A stretch of 42,577 nt of DNA. Origin: Cristatella mucedo. Its lineage: Eukaryota > Bryozoa > Phylactolaemata > Cristatellidae. The notes beneath the pieces are model-generated. The model searched no databases. It was not told the DNA's origin and saw only the letters and a program-made list of their open reading frames with translations. Positions 20,909-32,883 of the stretch are shown here, in pieces (positions within the stretch are counted from its first letter, which is position 1; the number at the start of each line of letters is the position of its first letter). The position numbers were made by a program, and so were the translations under genes. Where the stretch lies: NCBI GenBank assembly GCA_009760855.2, contig WPIO01000061.1, positions 2,439,001 through 2,481,577 of the forward strand, written 5' to 3'.

Positions 20909-22311
20909 CTACAATAGGCAAGGTACCAAAATTAGAAAAGTCCCTGGCCAGCCCGGCAGTTAACAAGAGCAATGCGATATGATGATCTGCCATGGTCCAC
21001 TCTATCAAGGCCGGTTATATAGCATAATTTAGCACAACAGATGGCAGCAAAGGCTTGCATGTAGAGACACGTGCTCAGATACAAACTGCCATCGCTACTG
21101 CATAAAAATGTGCTACTGATGCACTAGCGATCATACTGGCAGCCGGAATCGAACAAAATTGGTGCCGAGCCACACTAAATGGCAAGGTCGTTGGGTGCCG
21201 CTCAAGATGTGCAGCACATTTTAAGAGCTCAAAGTCCTGCTGTAAGACACAGATTGCTGCTTGCATGCAGTGTCCAACTTGGATATAGATCATTGTAAGA
21301 TATACAGGCATAGCATGCACATGCACGACATACTGCATTGGCCGTTAATACATTTTTATTGTACGACGACTCGGGAACTGGCTTGCCTGGGGCATGAAAA
21401 GGGATGAAACAAATGCTGATCAGTATGCGAAAGTGCTTGCTTTTTGCACCAAACGATGCATGCTACGGGCACCTAGGAGGGATGGCAGCAGGCTAAGTGC
21501 TTGGGGAGAGCCCCCCTTAGCCTGTCCTCATGGGATTACCAGGCATAGGTGCTGATTTTTAAGAATTTGAGGTTTCCTCAAAGCCATCACCTGTGCTGGT
21601 TTTTTTTTTAGGTGGCTAAAGGTCTTCGGAAGCTAGGCACACGAGCCAAGTGACGGTCAGTGCAAGATAAGCTGTTGAACTCGAGGGGTTCGTAGCTCTG
21701 GTAATGTTAACTACGACTCCTTTGGTCAATTTAGGTGATGCTGCACGGGTCTGTCGGTTATTTACACCAAGCTGGCTGGTTATGCTGACAGGTGGGAAAA
21801 TATTAGTTGCTATCACGAGCCTAATTAATCACACGCGCACACACGCATGCATGCACGCACGCACACACATTTGTATATATATAGGTTCTGGATAACTAAC
21901 TCATTGTCGTGCTTCTTGCTTTCCATCAATTAATTTTTAAGTAATAGTCTATGATTAGCTCGTGAATAAGAAAAGAACGGCTGATTTGGATCGTATGTAG
22001 ATTAAATTTTCTCAAGACGGCAAAGTTAGCTAAAGTAGTTGCTAGACTGAATGTCTTGCAGACATTGCATCTTGGATGCTTGCCAAATTGCTTAGCTGAA
22101 TAGCGATAAACTGTAGAGTTGCACCGTAGAGCTAAGAATTGCAGGCTAGGAAATTGTCGTTTCAAACATTTCCCTAGCACCCATATTGGAGACAACCGGT
22201 TTACCCAGCTAACAATGGTATTCTCATGAAAGGTATTCTTTGAGGTTCCAACAAAATTCTTAGGTATTACCAAGGGCGAAGCGTTACAGAGTAGAGATTT
22301 TTCACCCGAGC
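20909..22311. other. No gene recognised; expected location of the 5' part of the JMJD8-like gene
   Basis: This should be intron or upstream exons of the JMJD8-like gene. The acceptor of exon 20841-20908 is clear, so at least one more exon lies to the right, but I could not find one by eye. Minus-strand frames 21075-21338, 21616-21816 and 21926-22318 do not match JMJD8. Confidence 0.4.
21832..21870. repeat. CA/CG-alternating microsatellite
   Basis: Alternating purine-pyrimidine tract (cacgcgcacacacgcatgcatgcacgcacgcacacacat), followed by tatatata. Confidence 0.85.
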
Positions 22312-22367
22312 TTTGCAAAGCACGGAAGATGTAGCTGAGATTTGCAAAGCAGAAAGATGTAGCTGAG
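22312..22367. repeat. Two-copy tandem repeat, 27-29 bp unit
   Basis: tttgcaaagca followed by agatgtagctgag occurs twice back to back (22312-22340 and 22341-22367) with only a few differences. Confidence 0.85.
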
Positions 22368-25080
22368 TCACCAGAAGAAAGCCTTATCAGACTCCTGGGA
22401 ACTTACATGGCAAGACTTAATTAACGTGCGACCATGCCAAATTGACGTAGATAATAACGCGTGCAATGGGCCAAGTCTTGAAGTTAGGAATACGCCGTCG
22501 ACAAAACTCACTACTGAATATTTTGCAGTAGCGCTAGCAACAACGTCGTATTATTAACAGCTACACAAAAGCCTGTATTCTACAGCTGCTAGACCTGGGT
22601 GATTTCCCGAAGACTCGCACAGCAGCTGACGCTCGGCAGCTCACGCGCAGCCGCTCATTTGCAGGAGCTTTGCTAACCGACTGATAAACCGCCGCTCCAA
22701 GAACGCAACTGAGCTTAAGCGAAGGCCTTCGTCGCTGAAAAAATCACAACTCATAATCGAAAGGAATTACGCCATCTCCCTCCTTGAAAACGCGTTGGTC
22801 CTCGGGAATTTGGTTGCTCATAGAAGTGTATTGCCTGCGACACCATCAAACCAGATTGCAGCCTCCAGAAGTCGTTTCGGTTGCTGAGTGGAGCCGTTGG
22901 CTGGCGCGGCGCTGGAACGGAGCCGTTGTCAGGAAAAGCGGTTGCTTAGTCAGGGCTGTAAGCCGTCCCTGCTCTGTGTACTTTGCGATCACATAACCTT
23001 TGACCAACTGCGTTCCTCAATATTGGGCAATGCATGGCAATCTACGGCTATGGTTCGGCATGAAGCAGCACCGCCCTACTATCCGTGACAAACAGACTGC
23101 AAAATGACTTCGCCAAGCTCATATTATTATTACAAATAATAACTTTTACGTTCAGAGTGAAACCATAGCGTTTTCAAGCTATTTTCCAGTAAAATCCTGA
23201 CAATGCACCGCAATTTAGTGAAGTAAACTAGGCCAATACAGTAAACCATGGCAAATCGACGAGAAATCACCTGCCCCTAGCTTTAATGGTAATTCCGCAT
23301 AACATCTCACAGCGCGACACCGACATACCCTTAATTGGATGTGCGTTCTATCTCTGGCAGTGCATTACAATCGACAGTATTGGTCCGAGCATTACAATAA
23401 TCTATTAGGATCCACTGTACATCACTAAAGAGTAATGGAAAGTTGACAAGATTGGCTTCGTGAAACTGCATTGCTTATACTACGCAGCATTCGTAATATG
23501 TAGTGTGAGCTTAAATTTCACTGATCGTGCGAATTTAATTGATGATAATGCGATGCAGTTACTTGCATGTATTAGCCCAAAAAATACGACAATCCGTAAC
23601 GGTCTGTTGCCAATGGACTGACGGTTAGTGAGAGAAGCTCAAACTTTGCTTTCGTATTGCAGCAAATTGCATGAAAAGTGCAACCGCGTCCTTTTAAGCA
23701 CGTGTGAACATACAAAATCGGGGAATCGTGGCAATCGAGGGGAATGGCCTTTTTCTACATCAACCCATTTCAAGTTGACTTGAAATTGGCTGCTGGAAGA
23801 TGTAATTATCATGTCACATAATCAATATTCCTCACAATTATCACGTCACACTGTGCCTTTACTTACGCATTGAGGTAGATTGAAGTATGGAACCGGGCCA
23901 TGCAGTGCATTGCACGAGAACGCGTATCCAAAGTAAAGGGAAATTTTCTGGTTGCACTTTAAACTGAGTCTAGCCTAGTATGCAGCAATGCAAATTACAG
24001 CTTCAAAGTCGTGATTTGAGGATTAATTGCAGTGGATTAACGTGGATCGCCCTTTTGTCTTAGGTTATTTTCGGAGTTGGCTGCCAGAGCGCAAGCCACA
24101 GACCTTCTAAATTAAATCGTGATCGTGATATCTAAGGGTTGAATTCGCCAATGAATCCAAAGAAAAATGGTGCTAGCGACTCACAAGCCAACCACTTGAG
24201 CTTAGGACCATCAGATTTGCAAGGCCAAACTTATGGAAGCCATCAGCAACACAGCCTGGCTACATTTATTGCCTTTGAACGAAGTCAAAAGACGCTGTTG
24301 CCGTTCCCTGGAAAACATCAATACTCGATGGCACTCGTAAAGGCAGTGTCCAGGCCTCAGCTGGTTGCTGATGAATACTCTCTACAGACTCGTTCCGGTC
24401 TCTGTTTGTCAGTTCGCTTGCTGTCTTCCCAGACAGCAAGAAGAAGTTTCCGTCGTGAAAGCTCAATTAGTGATTCGGGAGGTGAGACATACATCGAGTC
24501 ATGTACTATGCTTCCAGAAGGCTAGTACTCCTACCTGCCTAACTAATATCAACGTCCCTAGAATAAAGGCCTTCACAATAGCTCTAACTGTTCTCATTTG
24601 GTGGTGGCGACCTATACTGCAACGTCGACTGCAATGGTTCGCCTAAGGGTAACAACTCTCTCCGAGAAACACGTCGAGTGGATGGTTTCTAGATCTTAAT
24701 CATCTAAGAAAGCTTCAACTGCGAAAAATCCATCGCATTAAGAAAGCCTCTAGCATTAGGACGAGCCCTGCTGCAGTTTAGGTTGACACCTGATGATTAC
24801 CTCAAAGCCGGCTGTTGCGGAACTGACCACAGCGTTAGCGACAGGAAAGCTTCAGTTTCACGGCCATACACACCAATCTGTAACTCGATCAAACTTATGT
24901 AGAGTGATGAATAGCATTTTTTCATTATTGAAAGCAGGCTTTACGATAAAACAAGGTTCAACGAGTAATGCAAATGGCCAATAATTGCAGCACCAAACCT
25001 GTGCATGAAACAGTTGTGCATTTAGCAGACTGCTGTTAAGACGTGCTTTAAAATTGCCAAAGAGAGTTTTAAGATGGAGT
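22368..25080. other. No recognised gene; includes a CpG-rich stretch at about 22600-22960
   Basis: The 22600-22960 stretch has many CG dinucleotides in an otherwise AT-rich region, as promoters often do. The plus-strand frame 24139-24525 (128 codons, serine-rich end) has no motif I recognise and no supporting splice or repeat evidence. Confidence 0.35.
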
Positions 25081-25084
25081 AAAT

Positions 25085-25258
25085 GACCTAGCTGATTTAA
25101 AAGCCTCTTTTGTATAGTTGCATAAGAGCATTAAAGGCTATCACCGACACTTGCAGCTGCAATGCAAGATCGCCCAAAGAAGAACTCGAACTCACGAGCT
25201 TGGGACCGAGATCATGAACAGTAACCATCTTTCCTTGTGATGGGCCATCACGACCCGC
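25085..25258 (-). mobile_element. tRNA-derived SINE, family SINE1, copy 2 (decayed)
   Basis: Same order as the other copies on the reverse complement: tRNA-like head (tgatgggcc...; box B region gtgagttcgagttct), body (gtcggtgatagccttta), end (aaatcagctagg). More diverged than the other three. Confidence 0.8.
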
Positions 25259-25327
25259 AAGTGAAAAAAATTAGGCGGCGAAAAGAGAGGCGAAAAGAAA
25301 GAAATGGAAGACAGAGAAAAAGACATT

Positions 25328-25330
<3 letters not shown>

Positions 25331-25396
<66 letters not shown>
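25331..25396. repeat. (AG)33 microsatellite
   Basis: 66 bp of uninterrupted AG dinucleotides, followed by a short G run. A second, short CT tract lies at about 25465-25480. Confidence 0.98.
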
Positions 25397-25399
<3 letters not shown>

Positions 25400-25697
25400 G
25401 AGGGCTCGGTTTGCAACATAAGCTGGGAAGCAGCTTAAGATTGACGAACTGGCTTCCACTTATTTCTCTCTCTCTCTCTTCACTTTTTCTAGCGTCAACG
25501 TGGTTTGAGTAACTGATTCTCAATCTAAAAATTCTAGGTTCTATGGAGCTAGTATGATTATTGCTTATTTTGTTGTCATTAACCTCTCAAGTGCAGTATG
25601 CAGTTCTAGTGTGGCAGTTAGGGCAAGCCGTTCTAGTGAGGGGGCTCTAAAGAAGCCAAAACCTAGAGGTTTGCAACTATGTGTACTTCCCTGCGAA

Positions 25698-25795
25698 CAA
25701 TGTCTACATTTAAACAGGTGACTAGTGATCTAGTGATCTAAACTCATTATCTACACTCAATGTCTACATTTAAGATGGTAAATAGTGATCTAGTT
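25698..25795 (+). repeat. Local duplication at the 5' edge of the family A copy
   Basis: aatgtctacatttaa followed by a short variable part and tagtgatctag occurs twice, at about 25698-25735 and 25758-25795. Both correspond to the same ORF2 segment (MSTFK) of the LINE, so the copy carries a partial internal duplication. Confidence 0.8.
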
Positions 25796-27582
25796 CTGAA
25801 GTTCGTATCCCAATCAAAGAACAAAACAAGTCCGTTGGACCCAATTCCCACTATCCTGCTCTTAAATTGCGTCAATCTGCTGCTGCCATGCATAACTAAC
25901 GTAATTAATATGTCATTATCCCCAGGTCATGTCCCAGCACCTTTCAAAAAGCTGTAGTCAGGCCACTTCTCAAGAAAGCGACACTTGACCCAGAGAACTT
26001 CCTCAACTACGGCACAGTCTCCCTTCGACTATTCCAATCATAGACACTGGAACGGGCCGTGGCGGACCATCTGAACTCATATGACGAAACTGCGAACCTT
26101 GCTAGTAAGTTCCAGTCTGGTATTTGAGCTTATCACTCCACAGAGTCAGCATACCTCAGGGTGTACAACGACCTACGTAGGAATGCAGACATGGCTAAAG
26201 CGTCTCTGCTTGTTTTGCTCGCTCTTTCGGCAGCTTTTGATACTATCGATCACAAAGTTCTTCTGGAGCGCCTCTCATCTCGCCTGGGCGTCACTAGCAC
26301 TGCTCTGCAATTGTTCTGATCGTATCTCAGTGGGCGAATCTAGAGTATTGACGTGAATGGACAAAGATCTTCCGAGGTACCTCTGAAATATGGGGTACCT
26401 CAGGGCTCCGTGATAGGTATTTTCATGGCTTATACTCTCCCTCTTGCTCTTGTGATTGCCAAGCACAATATATGCTTTCACTTCTATGCGAATGACGCCC
26501 AGTTATACCTTTGCTCTCCTCCTTCCCAGCTCTCCAGCACGTCAAATTCACTCAACTCCCTTGCTTCTTGTATTCAAGACATCTGCACATGGATGGCAGT
26601 AAATGTTTTCAAATTGAATGATGGTAAAACCAACTTACTAGTTATAGCCAAACCAGGTGTGAATAAGATATTGGAAAAGCTGAGGCTCTAATCGGCTCTG
26701 CGAGAATATCTCCTGTTAAATGTACACGAAACCTAGGTGTCATTTTGCAAAGTGACCTCTCATTAGACGACCATATCAGCTCCACAGAAAAATGTGCCTA
26801 CTTTCAGCTACTCAACATTGCTAAAATTCGGGCTTGTTTATATGAGGATACCAAGTCCAAGTTGGTCCGTGCATTTGTGACATCCCGTCTCGACATCTGA
26901 AACTCACTGCTTACTGGCCTACCGGCATGTACGATCAGGCAATTGCAGCTGGTGCAAAACTCTGCTACTAGGCTTGTCTGCAGTGAGTGTTACAGTTGCC
27001 ACATTACATAACTTCTCGCCGACCTGCACTGGCTACCAGTCAAGGAACGGATTGACTTAATGGTTTTGTCGCTCACATTTAGGTTCCTTTATTCTTTGGC
27101 TCAAGTCTATCTCTCAGATATATTCCCCCACTAGGCCAAGGGTCTTACCCCTTCTTTTCCGGAATCCAACAGTCTAGAAATACCTCGTACAAACCTCAAA
27201 TCCCCTGGAGACCGTGCATTTAGTTCGTATGCTCCCAAAGCCTGGGACTCCCTCCCGACTTGCGTCAGAACATCCCGTGGCCTGACCACATTTAAAAAGA
27301 ACTTGAAAACACATCTTTTTAGGACAGCATTTAGTGGGTCCCTGTGATTCGTCCTTCATGTGCTTATGCGTGCTGACACTGTGCATGCTGCCACTAACTA
27401 CATTTGAATGCTGACCCTGTGCATGTCAGCCCTATCCAAGTTATTCACTTTGTTTGCTTACCAAGCGAGACATTAATCACCATTCAACTGCATTTCCCTT
27501 TGGTGCAAATGTAAAGTGCCTAGAGAGATATTCAGTTCTCCGATGGCATTTTATCAAGTGTATTTTTATTATTATTATTAAC
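25698..27582 (+). mobile_element. Family A CR1/L2-like LINE: complete RT to 3' tail, inactivated
   Basis: The longest plus-strand copy. It covers KFVSQSKNKTSPLDPIPT (25798-25850), HSTESAYLRVYNDL (26135-26175), LLALSAAFDTIDHKVLLERL (motif A, 26213-26272), KYGVPQGSVIGIF (motif B), HFYANDAQLYL (26477-26510), NVFKLNDGKTNLLVIAKP and the C-terminal block. The 3' untranslated region ends with the family tail (gtgcctagagagatattcag) and ATT repeats at about 27567-27580. The catalytic YADD has become YAND. Several stops and frameshifts break the ORF. The endonuclease is absent, so the copy is 5'-truncated; a short internal duplication is at its 5' edge. Confidence 0.9.
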
Positions 27583-28446
27583 AAGATTTTAGTAGTTCAT
27601 TTATTTGCATAACCGTTCGCAGTAACTTTCGCCAACCTACCGGTATAAGATATGCAGTATTTTAATCACAAATTCTGCAATAAATTTCTTACTCTTCGAT
27701 CGTTGCCTGATATTGATTGCTTTCTAACGTGGTACTTTACTTTTTTCCGTAGTACTGCCTGTAACGTAGAGCGACGTGCCTATCATCAACAACCTGTAAT
27801 GTCCCATGCGAAGTACAGACTGCAGAAACAGATTATGACAGTAGTAATACTAAGCATAATGATAAGGTACTCGTCAGCCACGAGAGAACTGCATGCCTTG
27901 GTAGTTGACGTTGGCTGAAAGAAGCATATCGGGTGAATAATATTCATGACCCCAGCATGCAAAATTTCAAAATGCAGTCATATCAAGGACGACTTAATTA
28001 TATGCGAACCATGTACTTAGGAATGGACTAATTTTAGTTTTTCTTTAAATATTGCCACGTCATGGTATATTGTGATATCAGATGGTAGCGAAGGCATGGT
28101 TCGTAACGGATATTAGGTCAGCTGTAGGCCTCGAATTCAGTTAGAGGAGCAAGTATACTAGATAGAAAGTCGAGACAAAAAAATGGAGATACCTCAAAGT
28201 AAATGAAAGACATCGATTTAAATTGCAACTTGATGGGCCGCCGGTGCATGTCGAAGAGAAGTTTTACAATTTAGACTATGCGACATTTACAATAGACAAG
28301 CTTAGCAACTGAACTCTGAATGACAGTAACCATAAGCCGTTTCGTAGTAAGGCACATCCTAAACAAGCACCACAAATTTTCTCTGGTATTCCGGGGCTCG
28401 AAATTATATTTGCGTAAGCAAATTTTTTGCCTAACGCAAAAATGTG
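27583..28446. other. No recognisable gene
   Basis: AT-rich. The frames 27652-27918 (+) and 28271-28516 (-) have no motif. It borders the 5' LTR. Confidence 0.45.
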
Positions 28447-28860
28447 TGTAGTTCACATGTATGTATTGTATGCTGGCTCCTCTGATAAGCCACTGGTGAG
28501 CTGTCAGATGAACCACCGACAGGGGCGGAGCACTGCTGTCGTCCGCCTGTGATGTGGCATGGACAAAGGCCGGTAACCAGCTAGTGGCCAGATGGTGGAT
28601 TTACCATTAAGGTCGGCCAGTGTACTGCTGTGGTCCGCCTGTGAAGTGGCATAGACCAGCTAGTGGCCGGACGGTAGGTTCACCATCAGGGTCGGCCGGT
28701 GCACAGTTGTGGTCGATGAATCAGTGGAGTCAACCAGGGGACAGGGACAGTCATGTGAGAGTAGGGGCCAAGGGGAGCCGTGTGCTCTTGGGCTCCGTGC
28801 GTTGGCAATAACTGTCGGTATTGGGCATCGGCTGGCTCTCTGCTGTGCGACCAAACTAAA
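28447..28860 (+). repeat. 5' long terminal repeat
   Basis: Aligns end to end with 32947-33356 (shared: gctcctctgataagccac, gtccgcctgtgatgtggcat, gccaaggggagccgtgtgc, attgggcatcggctggct). Inside it a subunit of about 100 bp (from ctgctgtcgtccgcctgtga to accat) is repeated about twice, starting near 28530 and 28625. Confidence 0.9.
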
Positions 28861-28901
28861 AGCTATTTCTCGGCGGGAGCGACTGTGTGGTCCATGTAAA
28901 C

Positions 28902-29640
28902 ATGAGTCTGAAAGTACAACTTATGGAAGCAAAACTTTCGAGATTCAACGGCAGCAAAGATTCGCTGAAAGGCTAAATCGTTTCGAAAGACGACCAAGAT
29001 GCAAGGAGTTGATTACCTGAACAATTTCCTGGCGATATTCCTTACGCGTTTGGCGTACGCCGTATACGATGGCGTCCCCGAGGCGGCTAAGGAAGACCAC
29101 ACCACGGTAAGAAAAGCGCTGCTGGCAGCATTTTTGCCGAATCACTTTGATGCCTATGAGGAATTCGCCGAGCATTGCCCTATTGAAGGTGAAAACGTGG
29201 ATGGCTTTTGGGCGGACATGAATCAGTTGGCTAGGCTGGTGGCCGGTGATTTTGTCGAATGCGTCTTTGTCGCTGGGCTGCTGGAGGCCGAAAAGAGGCA
29301 CCTCCAAGCCGCATGCCACCTAGCGGAAATGCCTGTGTATGTTCTTGTCGAGAAGGCTCGCGTCATAGTGAAGGCGTGCATCAGCATTTTGAAGGTGGCG
29401 GAAAGTTGCTTCGCATCTGGTTCTCGTTTGAGATGGCCTCCCCAAGCACGGACTAACAGAAATGTTGTGTGTTTCCTGTGCAAGGCCATCTGGCACTTAG
29501 GCCGTGATCGTTCTTCTAAAGCGGAGCGCCGTGGTCGCGGGAGACACTGTTACGGCCGTGGGAGCATTCAGCATCTTGCTGCTGACTGCTCGGATCGGGC
29601 CGTCGTACCAAACTGGCCAAAAACGAGTAGGGGAGAGCAC
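28902..29640 (+). pseudogene. gag: gag-like: capsid and degenerate zinc knuckles
   Basis: An ATG at 28902 opens SLKVQLMEAKLSRFNGSKD and stops after about 24 codons. The frame then continues as the open frame from 28999, with VDYLNNFLAIFLTRLAYAVY and TTVRKALLAAFLPNHF, typical of LTR-element capsid. A putative nucleocapsid part near 29470-29600 keeps C-x2-C-x4-H but has R for the last C in the first knuckle. The second knuckle (CYGRGSIQHLAADC) has R for the second C. The product would be structural: it packages element RNA in a virus-like particle. At least one frame change and a stop make this copy inactive. Confidence 0.75.
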
Positions 29641-29659
29641 GCATTACTGCACCGGTGCT

Positions 29660-29998
29660 TTCCCCTCCGTTATGGGGCCCCTTCCTTCGGTACGTGTCCT
29701 CATCAAAAACTCCAAGGCGTCTGCGCTCGTAGATACTGGATGCTCGGGGTCAATCATTTCAGCGACGCATTCGGACCCTCCAAGGGTGAGGGGAGCGTGC
29801 GAGGAGGTTGTGATTATGAATGGAGCCACGGCCGTACACGAGTCCACGTGCATCGCTACGGTAGCCTTCTGCGGACGAACCAAAGTTTTGGACTGCCTTG
29901 TGTCATATGTCCTTCCTGGTTTCGGGTTACTACTCGGTATGGATGCCATTGAACTCCTAGGCGGGGTGATTATTGGTCCTTCCGCTGGTCATGTTTAG
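29660..29998 (+). pseudogene. Aspartic protease of the LTR retrotransposon
   Basis: The open frame 29504-29998 contains SALVDTGCSGSIIS at about 29715-29765, the D-T-G catalytic motif. Further on it has GFGLLLGMDAIELLGG at about 29920-29970, the usual hydrophobic LGMD-type strand at the end of retropepsins. The protease would cut the Gag-Pol polyprotein and work as a dimer. It lies one frame over from gag, so expression would need a frameshift, or the shift is a mutation. The frame ends at a TAG at 29996. Confidence 0.85.
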
Positions 29999-30179
29999 TT
30001 AATGTGCAAAAAGGGAATTCCAGAGCCAGCATAGCGTTCCCAGGCAGCAGTAATAGCGTCTCCTAGTGTCAAACGGGCTGTAGCATCGTCGGCCGATGAC
30101 GTACTGATTTAGAACAAGGACTTCAAGGCTGCATTCTATCAGGGGCGCTAGTCAGTCAAGTGGGAGTGAACGAATCGTT

Positions 30180-30880
30180 GTGTCGTCCCCCAATTGACGA
30201 ACCATATTGCTTCGTACCATGTGAAAGAGGAAATTCGTGATAACTACGAAAAGGAGGTGGATGAGTGGATCAAGGAAGGCTAGTTACAGCCATTCGCTGG
30301 TCATTGTGGTGGCCTGATCCCTCTAATAGCCGTCGTACAGGCAAGTAAAGGCAAAGATAGGCCCGTGATGGATTACCGAGAACCTAATTAGTTTATCTCG
30401 TAACAGGGTTTCCGGCGATGTGTGTTGCACAAAGCTCAGAGCGTGGCTACGGCTGGACGAGAGCGTGAGCATAATTGACCTGCGAAAAGCCTACTTGCAC
30501 GTGCATGTTGATCCAGCTCTCTGGCAATATCAGGTCGTGGAGTACAAAGGCCTTTAGTACTGCTATACACGACTAGGTTTCGGACTAAATGTAGCCCCAA
30601 AATTTATGACCGCGATTTTGACAAAGGTTCTGTCCATGAATGAGCGAGTTCGTACTGGTACCGATTCGTTTGTCGACGACATTTTTGTCACTAACAGTGT
30701 CGTCTCGAATGGTGAGGTAATCGACTTGCTACGAACATTTGGTTTGCAGGCTAAGCCGCCTGAAAGCCACGCTGGCAGAAGGATACTTGGCCTTCACGTA
30801 TGCAGGCCAAAGGAAGGTGACGAGCCTCGTTGGCGCCTCGATAACGTGGTTAGCCCATTGCCCAATGCCCCATCGTGAGC
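30180..30880 (+). pseudogene. pol: Reverse transcriptase of the LTR retrotransposon
   Basis: With frames joined by eye: DEWIKEG near 30255, KGKDRPVMDYREPN near 30350-30390, SIIDLRKAYLHVHVDPALWQ near 30467-30530 (motif A, D in IDLRKAY), LGFGLNVAPKFMTAIL near 30573-30620 and SFVDDIFVTNSVV near 30667-30706 (motif C, FVDD). GRRILGLHVCRPKEGDEPRW follows near 30775-30835. Stops occur, for example at about 30281 and 30558. The catalytic aspartates remain, so loss was by frame damage rather than active-site change. The order and the YVDD-type box are those of LTR-element RT. Confidence 0.85.
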
Positions 30881-31620
30881 CAGCTATTTTTGTGGTGCAG
30901 GCAGCTGATCGGGCATTTCCCAATCGTTGGCTGGCTTCACCATGCCTGCAGTTACTTAAAGCGAGCCGCTAGCGATGTTGGTTGGGACTCAGTCGTTAGT
31001 GAAAATGTCATAGCCATGACGAGTGAATTGATGGCACGATTGAACACTGACGATTCAGTTTCAGGCATTCGGAACGTGCCGAATCTGGATACTGGCATCC
31101 TCCTGTGTTATGCCAGCAGCCTTGCTATCGGCACTTGCCTGGATATAGAAGGAAGAATCGTCGAGGATGCCTTCTGGCTGCGGAAAGCTGACGACGTAGC
31201 CCACATCAATCTTGTTGAGCTGGAAGCTATCATTAAGGGCCTCAATCTGGCCATTGCTTGGTCATTACGGCAGGTAAATCCTAGCTGATTAAACAGCCTC
31301 TTCTTGTATAGCGACGGAAGAGCCTTTACGGCTATCACCACCGCTGGCAGTGGTGATACAGAATCACCCACCGCAGGAATCGAACCCACGACCTCGAGAC
31401 CGAGGTCGTGAAAACCAACCGCCTTACCTACTGTGCCATCACGGCTCAGATATTGACAAATTCAGCAACTGTTCACGGATGGCTACAGTCACTGCTGGTT
31501 GGAGATAAGCCTGTACGAGCCTACGGCACGGGAGAGACGCATATCAAATGCAGGCTAGCACTGATGGCCAACACGGTGTCAGAGTGTGGACTTAAGGCTT
31601 CCGTAGTCCTGGTGTGATCA
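30880..31620 (+). pseudogene. RNase H domain, split by a SINE1 insertion
   Basis: Left part (frame 30875-31288): LCYASSLAIGTCLDIEGRIV near 31107-31165 and HINLVELEAIIKGLNLAIAW near 31203-31262, with the E of ELEA as a catalytic acid. The frame then enters SINE1 at 31276. Right part (frame 31408-31617): TNSATVHGWLQSLLVGDKPV near 31456-31520, holding the next block, where the catalytic D of a DS motif appears as N. STNKADGLTRVAQKW, the end of the domain, is near 31622-31665. The domain degrades RNA in RNA-DNA hybrids during reverse transcription. Confidence 0.8.
31276..31448 (-). mobile_element. tRNA-derived SINE, family SINE1, copy 3, inside RNase H
   Basis: The reverse complement starts TGAGCCGTGATGGCACAGTA (head) and carries box B GGTTCGATTCC. 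It ends aatcagctaggattt. LTR-element coding sequence is continuous on both sides (LAIAW... and ...TNSATVHGW), so the SINE is younger than the LTR element. Target-site duplications are not evident. Confidence 0.9.
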
Positions 31621-31699
31621 TCCACCAATAAAGCCGACGGGCTGACCCGCGTCGCTCAGAAATGGATGAGGGTGAATGTAAGCTGTCTCGCTGTTCCAG

Positions 31700-32633
31700 A
31701 GCAGGCGTCTTTGCCGGCGGTCGGCATCGACCTAAAGAGTGTCCACAGCCGTCACCACTTTGGAGTTGACAGGACACTATACCTTGCCATAATGTGCCAC
31801 CCGAAAGCTACTATCCGGCGAAAGGACATCGAAGCCGTTACCCTCGTTGCAAGTCGATCGATCCTGATCCAGTCGCATGGAGTCCAGGCGTGCTGAATGT
31901 AAGCAAGAATTGGCAGGGCCTGGCCTGTGACGTAACGCATTCCAAGGGCCAAAAACATCTGACCGTGGTAGATTGGGGACAGAGCCGTTTCGCTATTTCG
32001 AGGCGAATACTAGACGAGGGAGAAAACTCTTTGGTGCAAAATCTTGGTGAAATTTTTAGGAAGCGTGGCCCTCCGCAGCAGCTGCTCATGGATAACAGTG
32101 AGAGCTTTCGTTTAACAGCTCTTTGCGGTCTTTATGACCGTTGGGGCGTGGAGCCCATATACTGTTGCGCCTATAAACCCCCCCCCCGGCAACGGTATCG
32201 TTGAGCGAAATCACAGGACCATCAAGGGAATGGCGACTAGCACGGGCAAGAACGTCCTGATGATGGTGTATTGGTCCAACATCTCACAACCAGCAGGGTA
32301 GCACGAGAAACCGGTGCCCTGCAGAAGGCTGTTCACATATGAGTGGAAAAGCCCCCTCTTTGGGGCACAGAAAAATCAGGGCCCGAGGCTCAATATGCGC
32401 TCGGCCAGCTAGTCTTTATGAAGCCCACCAACGCTCGTTGCACGACCGAGTGGCCCGAGGGCACGGTAATCAATGAGGGCCAGGGCGTGGGAATCGAGAT
32501 TGAAGGTGTGCATCGCCACGTGTCCAACTTTGGTCTCGTACAAAGGCAGGAAGAAGGGCTCCCTGCAACTGAAGGCGACAAAGCTGAACCAGTATGGAGG
32601 CCCTGGGGCGCGGTGACACTTCCTCACCGGTAA
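31700..32633 (+). pseudogene. Integrase of the LTR retrotransposon
   Basis: Zinc-binding (HHCC) region: VHSRHHFGVDRTLYLA near 31741-31790, then a cysteine in RYPRCKSIDPDPV near 31837-31873. Core: LACDVTHSKGQKHLTVVDWG near 31920-31978 (first D, later D in VVD) and LLMDNSESF near 32085-32110 (second catalytic D of the DDE triad). GNGIVERNHRTIKG near 32190-32230 contains the catalytic E, but only after a frame change at the CCCCCCCC run (32171-32179). C-terminal: WPEGTVINEGQGVGIEIEGV then HRHVSNFGLV near 32450-32535, the module that follows the core in Ty3-type integrases. It would join element DNA to the host chromosome. Confidence 0.85.
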
Positions 32634-32699
32634 AATGACTGTGTCCTGAATGAATAGGCTTGCCCATTGCTGCTCTGTACCTTGCAGCTATATGTGTTG

Positions 32700-32883
32700 G
32701 TACTGTGATGGCACACTAGGTAAGGTGGTTGCTTTCACAATCTCAGTCCCAAGGTCGTGGGTTCAATTCCTGCGGTGGGCGATCGTTTATCGCCACTGCG
32801 AGCGGTGGTGAGAGCCGTAAAGGCTCTTCTGTAGCTATACAAAAAGATGCTGGTTAATCAGCTAGGATTTATTATTATTTATT
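32700..32883 (+). mobile_element. tRNA-derived SINE, family SINE1, copy 4, complete
   Basis: Best copy. Box A-like TGGCACACTAGGTAAGGTGG (about 32709-32728), box B GGTTCAATTCC (about 32760-32770), body with gccgtaaaggctcttctgtagc, end aatcagctaggattt plus ATT repeat to about 32880. It lies between integrase and the 3' LTR, on the LTR element's own strand. Confidence 0.92.

Noticed and set aside
25192-25523. Three open frames encoding long serine-leucine repeats
   Set aside because: They are translations of the (AG)33 microsatellite and its flanks, not genes.
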